Source: Flavobacteriales bacterium (lineage in GTDB: Bacteria; Bacteroidota; Bacteroidia; Flavobacteriales; Schleiferiaceae). From it: 64,000 nt of DNA. The notes under the pieces were generated by a model. It saw nothing but the letters and a program-made list of their open reading frames with translations. It had not been told where the DNA came from and searched no databases. The translations under genes were made by a program, and so were the position numbers. The stretch covers positions 1,798,001 through 1,862,000 of the forward strand of contig CP051243.1 in assembly GCA_017795025.1 (NCBI GenBank). Direction: 5' to 3'. Each line of letters starts with the position of its first letter. Positions within the stretch are counted from its first letter, which is position 1. Shown here piece after piece: positions 37,565 through 45,646 of this stretch.

Positions 37565-37885
37565 CTAATCTCTATACTTTTTCCGACTCGTTGTATATAA
37601 GCCCGAAAATAGAAACACAAAAAATGTTAAAATAAAGACTGGATCTAAAACAGCCTTCCAATAATTTGGATTTAAAGAATTGATAAAATATCTGTCTAAA
37701 ACAAACACAACCAAGAAGTAGATTACTAAATGCCTGATTGTTAATTTAAGATATTCCATAAGTAAATCATTTCTAATGGATTCCCTATAATCCGAGCTAT
37801 CGCCGCAAGGCTCAAGGGCCGCTGAATCACCAATGCTTTGGAGCTGGTAGGTTTCCTTTCTTAACGTTTTGAAATACGCCATCAA
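37565..37885 (-). CDS. Two-helix membrane protein
   Basis: 106 residues: a cytoplasmic N-terminal part, then two membrane helices (LVIYFLVVFVLDRYFI and VFILTFFVFLFSGLY) and a basic tail. No family recognised; member of the same array. Confidence 0.5.
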   Translation of the reverse strand: MMAYFKTLRKETYQLQSIGDSAALEPCGDSSDYRESIRNDLLMEYLKLTIRHLVIYFLVVFVLDRYFINSLNPNYWKAVLDPVFILTFFVFLFSGLYTTSRKKYRD

Positions 37886-37966
37886 GGCAAATAAAATGAG
37901 AATCGGTCATTTACGCTAATCCCTTTAAGCCTCCAACATGCTATAAACGAGAAAAAGCTACAAAAA

Positions 37967-38713
37967 TCAGCCCTCTGCTTCTAGAACTTGTAAGGCATCA
38001 AAATCGTGCTTTGGGACTTTTACCACCAATTTTCGAGAACTATCATTAATAACCGAGGTAATATAAAAGTTCCCTTCATCTTCACCTTGGAACATTAAAG
38101 GCTCTTTAATCAGCCCATACATTTTATACCTAACAAAGGTTACTAAATCCTCCTCAGTTGGGGATTCTGGAATTAAAACACCCGAGGCCGAATGAGTATA
38201 TAAATCCCCAGAAATAAAATACAGCTCCTTATCCAACAAGCCGATTAGGAATTTTGGATTGCTTGAGAGCTTATCAGACCTAGAGGCATCAGTTGTTTTG
38301 TATGATTTACCATTATCGCATTTATATCGATACCCGCCATGATCACCCTCGATTAAAATCATTTGATTAAACCCTATTGTATCAATAACCGTATATTCAA
38401 TTTGAAGTGAACAGCCATTTGGAATCAGCATTTCCAATCCAGAAAAATCATTTAGTATTAAATTCCCGTTTGAGTCCAAAACTTCTTGATAATCAAAATT
38501 GGAGACTCTATAATAAAGTAAGTTAGTTTGGATCGCCGACTGCATGCTTTCATCTATCAATGGCCTGTCTTTCACGGTTTTAATAGTAAAACCCACAAAG
38601 AGGAAATAGAAGATTATAATTCCAAAAGGAACTATTTCAACTCTTGATCTTAGCTTCGTCGCACTCCTCAGCATGGGCCCAATTTGGGTTATAAGCTTCA
38701 TGATATTCACCAT
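37967..38713 (-). CDS. Membrane-anchored protein with chimeric 5' end
   Basis: Starting from the ATG at 38713 the protein is 248 residues: one helix (VPFGIIIFYFLFVGF) and a periplasmic domain of about 190 residues, no family recognised. The frame extends upstream to 38779, but those 22 residues (MNTICNNLIAIGVFLI plus linker) copy the signal-peptide start of the gene at 36825-37337 and are joined to unrelated sequence. I therefore treat them as a duplicated remnant. Either start could be used in the cell. Confidence 0.6.
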   Translation of the reverse strand: MVNIMKLITQIGPMLRSATKLRSRVEIVPFGIIIFYFLFVGFTIKTVKDRPLIDESMQSAIQTNLLYYRVSNFDYQEVLDSNGNLILNDFSGLEMLIPNGCSLQIEYTVIDTIGFNQMILIEGDHGGYRYKCDNGKSYKTTDASRSDKLSSNPKFLIGLLDKELYFISGDLYTHSASGVLIPESPTEEDLVTFVRYKMYGLIKEPLMFQGEDEGNFYITSVINDSSRKLVVKVPKHDFDALQVLEAEG

Positions 38714-38888
38714 TTTTGTGATTCGGATCAGAAAAACACCTATTGCGATTAGATTATTACATATAGTATTCATATCCAAGATTTATAACCAACAGTTTAA
38801 AACCAGAGTATTCCAAACCACACTTTAAGCCCTTGCATGAAAGTCATCACCGGATGGCTCTGGCGTAGAAAAGACAAGCCACAATATC

Positions 38889-39389
38889 TTAAAGATTATT
38901 CCTTTGAATTACTCCTTGATTGAAACTAAAATTAAAGCACAACTGTAAGGCGGTAAGATAATCTTTGTTGAAGTTTTCGAAGGCAAAACAATCAAAGTCA
39001 ATAGGTATGCAAAACTCTTTGTTCTTATCAAAATGACAAAGCAGACCACTATCCAGCGCGATACACTGGTCCAAGTCATTTAAAAGAAGCTCATTAGTTA
39101 TGTTATGATGCTCAAAGGCATAGAAATTCTCAAAATAAACTATTGTGTCTAGTATAACCGATCCTGAGGATGGTTCAAGAACCGCAATACTCGCTTCCTT
39201 ACTATTTAAGCCCACTAAGATTGTGCTGAAGTTAATTTCATTCGAAAAGGAATACGCATGATTATATTTTAAGATGAGTTTCTTAGATATCCCCGCTCGC
39301 TGCCTTCCTGAGTTAATGTTTCTAGACACATGGCATGATGAAATCAAAAACAGCAACATATAAATAACCCACATATATAGAAACCTCAT
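38889..39389 (-). CDS. Small lipoprotein, array member
   Basis: 166 residues with lipobox LISSC (Cys about 19). The mature domain is rich in Phe and acidic residues (FENFYAFEHHN, IPIDFDCFAFENFNKDYL). The frame is open for about 35 codons upstream of the ATG (...GVIINEQQEGSYEEHLHF...), suggesting it is preceded by the remains of another frame. Family not recognised. Confidence 0.6.
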   Translation of the reverse strand: MRFLYMWVIYMLLFLISSCHVSRNINSGRQRAGISKKLILKYNHAYSFSNEINFSTILVGLNSKEASIAVLEPSSGSVILDTIVYFENFYAFEHHNITNELLLNDLDQCIALDSGLLCHFDKNKEFCIPIDFDCFAFENFNKDYLTALQLCFNFSFNQGVIQRNNL

Positions 39390-39514
39390 ATCTATATCAT
39401 TTAAAACGAAATGTAAGTGTTCTTCATAGCTACCCTCCTGTTGTTCGTTGATAATTACACCCTTATGCTTAGTCGCATCTTGCTTTGATTAATAACTACT
39501 TAAGACATACCACA

Positions 39515-39958
39515 TTATCTGTTCTCAGGGTTAAGATCGAATTCAGATTGTGACAAGTCTAGGAAAACTCGTCGCACCTCAGGATTTTGAATAGTCTGAC
39601 TAAGGACTAAAAAGAAATTACAGGATTCATCGGCACTTGAGAGGAAATACTCTCTCAAACCGTCTTCAGAAATTACAGTAACAGCGAAGGATCCAAATTC
39701 TTTTGGCTTAGAAACATCAGACAAAGTCAATTGAGACAAATTGAGACTATCTATTGCCCTTATTATAACAGTGAAATCTTTATCACTTATTGACAAGTAC
39801 CTTTTCCCACCAATATTATAAGTATCAATATTTTCAACAGAAACCAGCAATTCTAGACTAAACAAACGGTCGGAAGGACCCCATTTGACCATTTCCACTT
39901 TTTGAGAAAAACAAATGATTGGCCTTATGAACAAAATGGCAAAAATGAATTTGATCAT
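39515..39958 (-). CDS. Small exported protein, array member
   Basis: 147 residues with signal peptide (MIKFIFAILFIRPIICFSQ) and a mature alpha/beta domain (FSLELLVSVENIDTYNIGGKRYLSI, FGSFAVTVISEDGLREYFLS). No family recognised. It begins 12 bases behind a transposase zinc-ribbon stub. Confidence 0.6.
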   Translation of the reverse strand: MIKFIFAILFIRPIICFSQKVEMVKWGPSDRLFSLELLVSVENIDTYNIGGKRYLSISDKDFTVIIRAIDSLNLSQLTLSDVSKPKEFGSFAVTVISEDGLREYFLSSADESCNFFLVLSQTIQNPEVRRVFLDLSQSEFDLNPENR

Positions 39959-39970
39959 AACAAGTTGCTT

Positions 39971-40147
39971 TCAAATTAGCGAGAATACTAAAAATTCCTG
40001 TCTAGTCCTATCGGAGTAATAATGAATGGCAATGTCATAGTAAGACCTATGCTGACTCAATTTACATGCCTTGCAGAAGTATCTTTGAGTACCGTCCGCT
40101 TGAAATCCTCTTTTAACACAGGTTCTTGCACATCGCTTACAATCCAT
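39971..40147 (-). mobile_element. IS1-type transposase N-terminal zinc-ribbon stub
   Basis: 58-codon frame starting MDCKRCARTCVKRGFQADG and continuing TQRYFCKACKLSQHRSYYD. The CxxC...CxxC zinc ribbon with GxQxDGTQRYxCK is the InsA-type N-terminus of IS1 and IS1595-like transposases. The frame stops after 58 codons, and no DDE catalytic part is present, so this is a stub. The remaining spacer up to 40376 is AT-rich with no gene seen. Confidence 0.65.
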
Positions 40148-40376
40148 ATCCTAATTTGATACACTTATTAAGAAAATACGCCGAAACAGCCGATTTAAGC
40201 GCATCTATTCTGTCGTAATAAGCAGGACTTTATACCAAATTAAACCAAAAGCTATCCCTCCTTATTGATTATCAGTTTGTTAACGGCAAATTGTTGAAGA
40301 ACTCCTGATTTGAGACATTACCACTATTTTAAAGAACGTATTTTTAAACCTTGACACAGTTGAGTAAACATTCCCA

Positions 40377-40607
40377 CTAATCTTTCTCATCATCGTCCAT
40401 TTTAATATTCTTATTATTAATAGAAATATTATAAACAAGCAAAAACAATGGCCCAATGTAAATGTATGGGCTCAACCATATCTTCCAATGGAGTATCTCT
40501 TTAAGTTCTTCCTTCTTAATTGACACCTCAATGAGTACAACAAAAACAAGTAATCCCAATAATAAGGTCACTATTTTTAAAATATATTTCCTTCTATTAT
40601 TCGCCAT
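40377..40607 (-). CDS. Two-helix small membrane protein
   Basis: 76 residues with helices LKIVTLLLGLLVFVVLIEV and IWLSPYIYIGPLFLLVYNI and charged ends (KMDDDEKD). Its ATG overlaps the end of the truncated frame 40597-40956 by 11 bases, so the two were translationally coupled. This fits a membrane immunity protein for a membrane-acting partner (inference). Confidence 0.6.
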   Translation of the reverse strand: MANNRRKYILKIVTLLLGLLVFVVLIEVSIKKEELKEILHWKIWLSPYIYIGPLFLLVYNISINNKNIKMDDDEKD

Positions 40608-40956
40608 ATTTACTTGGATATCTCTCTTGAATCTGTTTTAATCTCTCGGACATAACCTTTTTTTGTTCTGGAGTCAAACTGTCATCATAATCAGTCAAAA
40701 TATCAAATGAAGTAGCTAAACCACTTAAACCAGTTCCAATCAAGACTCCAACAAAGCTCCATTTCCCAGTAAGAATAAATGAACTGATGGAACTAGTTGC
40801 AGATCCATAACCTAAGCTTTCTTTTACTTCATTCTGTAAGTCACGGTTATTTGTTTCTGCCCATTCTTCAAGAGTAGGATAATTTCTAGTCGTCAGCCAC
40901 TCATTATCTAAACTATTATCTTCTTGAAGGAGACATCTCCTTAATCTGTTATTAAA
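40597..40956 (-). pseudogene. 5'-truncated gene cut by repeat
   Basis: About 110 open codons with no start. The clearly protein-like part reads ...NEWLTTRNYPTLEEWAETNN, then a hydrophobic stretch (FILTGKWSFVGVLIGTGLSG), then LTPEQKKVMSERLKQIQERYPSKYGE and stop. Upstream of about 40924 the sequence turns into the CCTTGAAGGGGACnTCTCC end of the dispersed repeat, so the gene was cut there. It may be the C-terminal domain of a polymorphic toxin with a membrane-active segment; family not recognised. Confidence 0.6.
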
Positions 40957-42030
40957 CTAGTAGTTAATAACCGTTTGACCAAATATTTACTCCGGAGGAC
41001 CATCCCCTTCGTGCGACGAAGGGGTGGATTCCGACGTATGTCGGAAGACGGGGTAGGGTTAACTTCAAAAATTAGGAAAATGAGGTGGAAGGCTAACTAA
41101 AATAGCTCCTGAAGAAAAATCAATTGCAACTACCCCGGCTGCGCCACCCCTTCAACCTTTGAAGGGGACTTCTCCTCAAGCTGGTAATTGTACTCAAAAG
41201 GAAAATTAGACTCTTTAAGATTTTAGCCCCTTAGCAACTACACCGTATCACAACCCGTAAACCCTTGGAGGGAACCTCTCCTTAAGCTGCTTTTGTATTA
41301 GTCGTTAATGACCGCTCGACCAAATATTTACTCCAGAGGACCGTCCCCTTCGTGCGACGAAGGGGTGGATTCCGACATAGGTCGGAAGACGGGGTAGGAT
41401 TAACTTCACAAATTCGGAAAATGAGGTGGAAGGCCAACTAATGTGCTCCTTAGGAATGCTCAATTGCAACTACCCCGTTTTACACCCCATAAACCTTTGA
41501 AGGGAACCTCTCCTTAAGCTGGTTTTGCACTACTAGTTAATGACCGCTCGACCAAATATTCACTCCGGAGGACCGTCCCGTTCATTGTATTTCGGAATGT
41601 AAAACGGGGCAGTTTTAACTTTTCGAATGCTAAAAACAACCTGGTTTTTTCGAATATGGTAACCTGATTATAGACTCCTCAACATTTATTCTCTTTCATT
41701 TTTGCTTGATCAAAAACGAAACAAAAAATCAATTGAGCTGGAAGGCAATTACTCTAAGGCTCGATGCCTTAGAGCACCACAGAATCTCAGGCCGGACCAG
41801 CCTGAGGAAATCCCTGATTTAAAATGATTTATCTCGACCTCTTGAGAGTTAGGTTCTAGAAACTGCCTTTCGATCTGTTATTGCTGCCCAGCTCAAGGGT
41901 CCTCCGAACTTAGCATTCTGGATTCAAATGAAAACCTCTGTAATTCGAGTGCAGCTATCGTGTATCGCCCAAGTACCAGTATACCAGTATACCAATCCAC
42001 TAATACACCAATCCACCAGCAGTCTCTGCG
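40924..42030 (+). repeat. Dispersed repeat cluster 5 (gene-free 40957-42046)
   Basis: About 1.1 kb without a gene. Three successive GACCAAATATTYACTCC leaders (40977, 41318, 41550) each precede a MITE-like unit: complete at 40994-41176 and 41335-41513, left end only at 41567-41620. An extra right end is at 41225-41275. Behind them lie the TTGCTTGATCAAAAA hairpin relic (about 41697), an unrelated CTCTAAGG...CCTTAGAG palindrome (41753-41773), and the CAAGTACCAGTATACC / CCAATCCACTAATACACC tail (41966-42018). Confidence 0.8.
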
Positions 42031-42046
42031 TTGAAGCAAAGAAACC

Positions 42047-42817
42047 CTATTTACTACACACATAAAGCACCTCCCCCTTCATTAAGCTATATCGCTCAAT
42101 TTCGGTGGTGCTGAAGGCTTCGTCTACTTTGAAAGCTTCTACCTTAAAACCTTCTTCTTGCAGGCGTTGGGGGTAATCGCTGCCGTACTGACGCACATGA
42201 TCGTACTGCCCAAAACGACGAATACGCTCCTCGGGATCGGTAATGCTGGGGTCCTCATCGGTTTCGGTAATGCCGGCCTTGAAAGGAACCTGCATAATGG
42301 CCAGTCCGCCGGGCTTTAAAACCCTGCAAAGCTCGCGCATGCACTGACGGTCGTCGGTAACATGCTCCAAAACATGATTGCAAAAAATCACATCGAAATG
42401 ATTATCGGCATACTGAATATCATGGATGTCCATCTTTACATCTGCAATAGGTGAATCCAAGTCAGCCGTGAGGTAATCGAGGTTCTTCATCTTGCGAAAG
42501 CGTCCGTAAAAACATTGCTCCGGAGCGACGTGCAACATGGATTGCTGCTGCTCAAAAAAATCGCTGCGGCGTTGTAAGTACAACCATAGCAAACGGTGAC
42601 GCTCCAAAGAAAGCGAAGCGGGTGCCAGGGCATTTTCGCGTTGACGACCTTTATAGCCATAAGGCAATAACTTGCGGTACTTGCGCCCGTCGATGGGATC
42701 TTCGAAACGATCGCCCTTGTAAAATAGGGCTAAAATTGGCGCTGCGGCGTACGACAAGCGAATTAATAGCGGACGCGGAATGGTATTCAGCGCAAATTTA
42801 AATAGCGACTTAATCAT
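42047..42817 (-). CDS. Class I SAM-dependent methyltransferase
   Basis: 256 residues. Methyltransf_11-type core: LHVAPEQC (motif I position), DLDSPIADVKMDIHDI, FDVIFCNHVLEHV, and RELCRVLKPGGLAIMQVP. The N-terminal 60 residues are basic and hydrophobic (IPRPLLIRLSYAAAPILALFY) and may touch the membrane. It is the last gene of the gpmI-HAD-map operon with a four-base overlap to map. Substrate unknown. Confidence 0.85.
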   Translation of the reverse strand: MIKSLFKFALNTIPRPLLIRLSYAAAPILALFYKGDRFEDPIDGRKYRKLLPYGYKGRQRENALAPASLSLERHRLLWLYLQRRSDFFEQQQSMLHVAPEQCFYGRFRKMKNLDYLTADLDSPIADVKMDIHDIQYADNHFDVIFCNHVLEHVTDDRQCMRELCRVLKPGGLAIMQVPFKAGITETDEDPSITDPEERIRRFGQYDHVRQYGSDYPQRLQEEGFKVEAFKVDEAFSTTEIERYSLMKGEVLYVCSK

Positions 42818-43599
42818 GCTTCGGGATTTATGCCCAGGGCTTCGTATACATAATCGAAAGTGGATAAAATTTCGGGCTTACCGTTTACCATCGCCACATC
42901 GTGCTCGAAGTGGGCGGCCGGTTGACCATCCACCGTATTGATAGTCCAGCCATCCGAAAGTTGTTTTACCCTAAAAGTGCCCATGGTAATCATCGGTTCA
43001 ATGGCGATCACCATTCCGTTTTTAAGGGCTTTTCCCTTGCCACGCTTCCCGTAATTAGGCACTTGAGGATCTTCGTGCAACTTGGTCCCTAAACCATGTC
43101 CCACCAGTTCTCTTACCACCCCATAACCATGCGACTCGGCATGCTTCTGAATGGCGAAGCCAATGTCCCCTACCCGGTTCCCCGATTTAAACTCGGCAAT
43201 CCCCAGGTATAAACTTTCCTTGGTTACCTCCAACAGCTTCTTCACCTTGGGATCCACCTCGCCCACCTCAAAGGTGTAAGCATGGTCGCCGTAATAGCCA
43301 TCTAATACCGAACCGCAGTCGATACTCACCACATCCCCTTCCTCTAAGGGAATATCGGTGGGTAAGCCGTGTACTACGGTTTCGTTTTTAGAAATAAGCA
43401 AGGTGCTGGGGCAGCCATACAAACCTTTAAAACCAGGCTTGGCGCCTTGAGATAAAATATATTCTTCTGCTTTACGGTCGAGGTCTACCGGCTTAACACC
43501 GGGTTTCACCTCTTTGGCCAACATGCCTAGGGTTCTACTAACCACTAAAGCGGCGGCTCTTAATTTCTCGATCTCCTCAGGAGTCCTTAAATGAATCAT
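42814..43599 (-). CDS. map: Methionine aminopeptidase type I
   Basis: 261 residues; removes the initiator Met from new proteins. Metal ligands lie in SIDCGSVLDGYYGDHAYTF (two Asp), GHGLGTKLHEDPQVPNYG (His), MVIAIEPMI (Glu) and HFEHDVAMV (Glu). Length fits type Ia. Start and stop both overlap the neighbouring operon genes. Confidence 0.96.
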   Translation of the reverse strand: MIHLRTPEEIEKLRAAALVVSRTLGMLAKEVKPGVKPVDLDRKAEEYILSQGAKPGFKGLYGCPSTLLISKNETVVHGLPTDIPLEEGDVVSIDCGSVLDGYYGDHAYTFEVGEVDPKVKKLLEVTKESLYLGIAEFKSGNRVGDIGFAIQKHAESHGYGVVRELVGHGLGTKLHEDPQVPNYGKRGKGKALKNGMVIAIEPMITMGTFRVKQLSDGWTINTVDGQPAAHFEHDVAMVNGKPEILSTFDYVYEALGINPEA

Positions 43600-44021
43600 T
43601 AAAATCTAAAAAAACGTTTCTTGGGGCCTTTGCGCATTTTCTTTTGCGCCGAATAATCTTGTTCCTTGCCACTTAATAATTGATACACCTCACCCCAACC
43701 CGGGAAGCCTTGTAGGTTTCGATCATCGATAAACAAATCGGCATGTATCTTACGACTGGCCTCCTTCTCTTTAAAGTCCTCCTCGGGATAACTGCGGTTT
43801 ACCGCGTAAAACTCCAAACCATTTTCTTTACAAAAGTCTACCGCCTCCTGCAGTTTACGACCGTAACGATAGGTCCAAAGTATTAACCGATGGCCGTCCT
43901 TTTGCAACATCTTTAGCGTTTCAAAGGCAAAGGGCTTGGGCTTTCCAATCGCGGGGTAAGCATCTTCTACAATAGTACCATCAAAATCAATGGCTAAAAT
44001 TTTCGACTCGTCTGTAATCAT
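43599..44021 (-). CDS. HAD-superfamily hydrolase, BT0820 type
   Basis: 140 residues. HAD motif I is AIDFDGTIVED, motif II Ser/Thr lies in LILWTYRYG, and the acidic motif IV is ADLFIDDRNLQGFPGW. Members of this small Bacteroidota family are minimal phosphatases of unknown substrate. Overlaps gpmI by four bases upstream and map downstream. Confidence 0.82.
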   Translation of the reverse strand: MITDESKILAIDFDGTIVEDAYPAIGKPKPFAFETLKMLQKDGHRLILWTYRYGRKLQEAVDFCKENGLEFYAVNRSYPEEDFKEKEASRKIHADLFIDDRNLQGFPGWGEVYQLLSGKEQDYSAQKKMRKGPKKRFFRF

Positions 44022-45535
44022 ACCAACAAGGATTTACCGCTCATGGCCTGCGGCTTCTCAATTTTCATTAAATCTAAAAGTGTGGGGGCCACATCTCCCA
44101 AAACCCCTTCGTGCAATTTAATGTTTTCTACATCTGTTCCGAGTAAAAAGCACGGAACCGGCTGTGTGGTATGCGCGGTATTGGGACTTCCATCCTCATT
44201 TCGCATACAATCTGCATTGCCATGGTCGGCTAAAATAATAAAGCGATAGCCCTTTTTAAGACCGGCCTTTACCACCGCCTCGGCACATTGATCTACCGTT
44301 TCGCAAGCCTTCATCGCGGCTTCCATCACGCCAGTATGCCCAACCATATCGGGGTTAGCAAAGTTTAAACAGATAAAATCAGGACTGTTTTTCTCAATAT
44401 CTTCAATAATCGCATCGCGCACCTCATAGGCACTCATCTCCGGCTGTAAATCGTAGGTGGCCACCTTGGGCGATGCTACTAAAAGGCGATGCTCCCCTTC
44501 AAACTCTTGCTCCCTTCCTCCCGAAAAGAAAAAGGTAACGTGGGGGTATTTCTCCGTTTCGGCAATACGTACTTGCGTTTTACCGGCCTTACTGAGCACC
44601 TCCCCTAGGGTATCGCTTAAATTGTCTTTTTCGTAAATAACCTTAACGCCTTTAAAGCTATCATCGTAGCGGGTAAGGGTTACGTAGTGCAAATCGAGGG
44701 TCTTCATTTCCTCTTCGGGGAAATCTTGCTGGGTAAGGGCCATGCTAATTTGTCGACCACGATCGGTGCGGAAATTAAAGCAAATCACCACATCTCCCTC
44801 TTCAATGCGACCTTCGGCATCGATGCGTCCCGGCTCCATAAACTCGTCGGTAGTCCCGGCGGCATAGTTGGCCTCTAAACAGGCTTGGGCCGATGGATAT
44901 TCCGTTCCTATACCCTTCACCATCAAATCATACGCTTTTCGCACCCGTTCCCAGCGCTTATCGCGATCCATCGCAAAATAGCGACCAATCACGGTAGCCA
45001 CCTTACCGGTATGCTTTTGCAGATGCTGCTCTAAATCGGCCATATAGCCGAGGCCACCTTTAGGGTCGGTATCGCGACCATCCATAAAGGCGTGAACGTA
45101 AACTTTTTCGAGGTTTTCCGCAGCGGCGGCACTTATCAAACCCTTTAAATGGTTGATATGGGAATGCACACCTCCATCGGAAAGCAAGCCCATGAAATGC
45201 AGTTTTTTACCGCGGCGCTTAGCTTCGGCGAAAGCCTCTTTTAATACGGGCTCCTGGGCAATGCTCCCATCCTCAACCGCTAAATTTATCTTCACCAAAT
45301 CCTGATACACCACTCTACCGGCCCCTAAGTTCATATGGCCTACTTCGCTATTGCCCATTTGTCCGTCGGGTAAACCCACCGCCATACCCGAAGCCTCCAA
45401 ACGCGTGTTGGGGTAGGAATGATAAAGGGAATCCACAAAGGGAGTATGCGCTTTATCGATGGCCGAAACTTCAAGATTCTTGGCAATGCCCCACCCATCG
45501 AGGATTATGAGCGCGGCCTTAGGGGAATCAGTCAT
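44018..45535 (-). CDS. gpmI: 2,3-bisphosphoglycerate-independent phosphoglycerate mutase
   Basis: 505 residues; glycolytic 3-PG to 2-PG with two Mn ions. The phosphoserine loop GQMGNSEVGHMNLGAGRVV, DGRDTDPKGG, the RYFAMDRDKRWERV block, NPDMVGHTG and ILADHGNAD metal site are complete. First gene of a four-gene operon; a TAATTTTG -7 box lies 17 bases upstream. Confidence 0.97.
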   Translation of the reverse strand: MTDSPKAALIILDGWGIAKNLEVSAIDKAHTPFVDSLYHSYPNTRLEASGMAVGLPDGQMGNSEVGHMNLGAGRVVYQDLVKINLAVEDGSIAQEPVLKEAFAEAKRRGKKLHFMGLLSDGGVHSHINHLKGLISAAAAENLEKVYVHAFMDGRDTDPKGGLGYMADLEQHLQKHTGKVATVIGRYFAMDRDKRWERVRKAYDLMVKGIGTEYPSAQACLEANYAAGTTDEFMEPGRIDAEGRIEEGDVVICFNFRTDRGRQISMALTQQDFPEEEMKTLDLHYVTLTRYDDSFKGVKVIYEKDNLSDTLGEVLSKAGKTQVRIAETEKYPHVTFFFSGGREQEFEGEHRLLVASPKVATYDLQPEMSAYEVRDAIIEDIEKNSPDFICLNFANPDMVGHTGVMEAAMKACETVDQCAEAVVKAGLKKGYRFIILADHGNADCMRNEDGSPNTAHTTQPVPCFLLGTDVENIKLHEGVLGDVAPTLLDLMKIEKPQAMSGKSLLV

Positions 45536-45552
45536 GGTAAAAATTTAGACTG

Positions 45553-45560
45553 CAAAATTA
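45553..45560 (-). promoter_or_regulatory. Putative -7 box of gpmI operon
   Basis: TAATTTTG on the minus strand matches TAnnTTTG and lies 17 bases before the gpmI ATG. The -33 element is not clear. Confidence 0.5.
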
Positions 45561-45646
45561 GGGAATGCCAAGCGAAGGAATAAGGGCTTAACCACTTAAT
45601 TACGAGCACTCCCCATTCTAAAGAAAAATAAGCAGCTTCTCGCGGA

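Noticed and set aside
37376-37600. Plus-strand 74-codon frame between array genes
   Set aside because: It runs against all neighbours, has no family likeness and overlaps the end of the minus-strand gene at 37565. The minus strand of the same bases carries a short protein-like relic (37381-37498) instead.
40977-41620. Possible CRISPR array in the 41 kb repeat cluster
   Set aside because: Units are about 180 bases with inverted ends, spacing is irregular, spacers are themselves repeated, and there are no cas genes.
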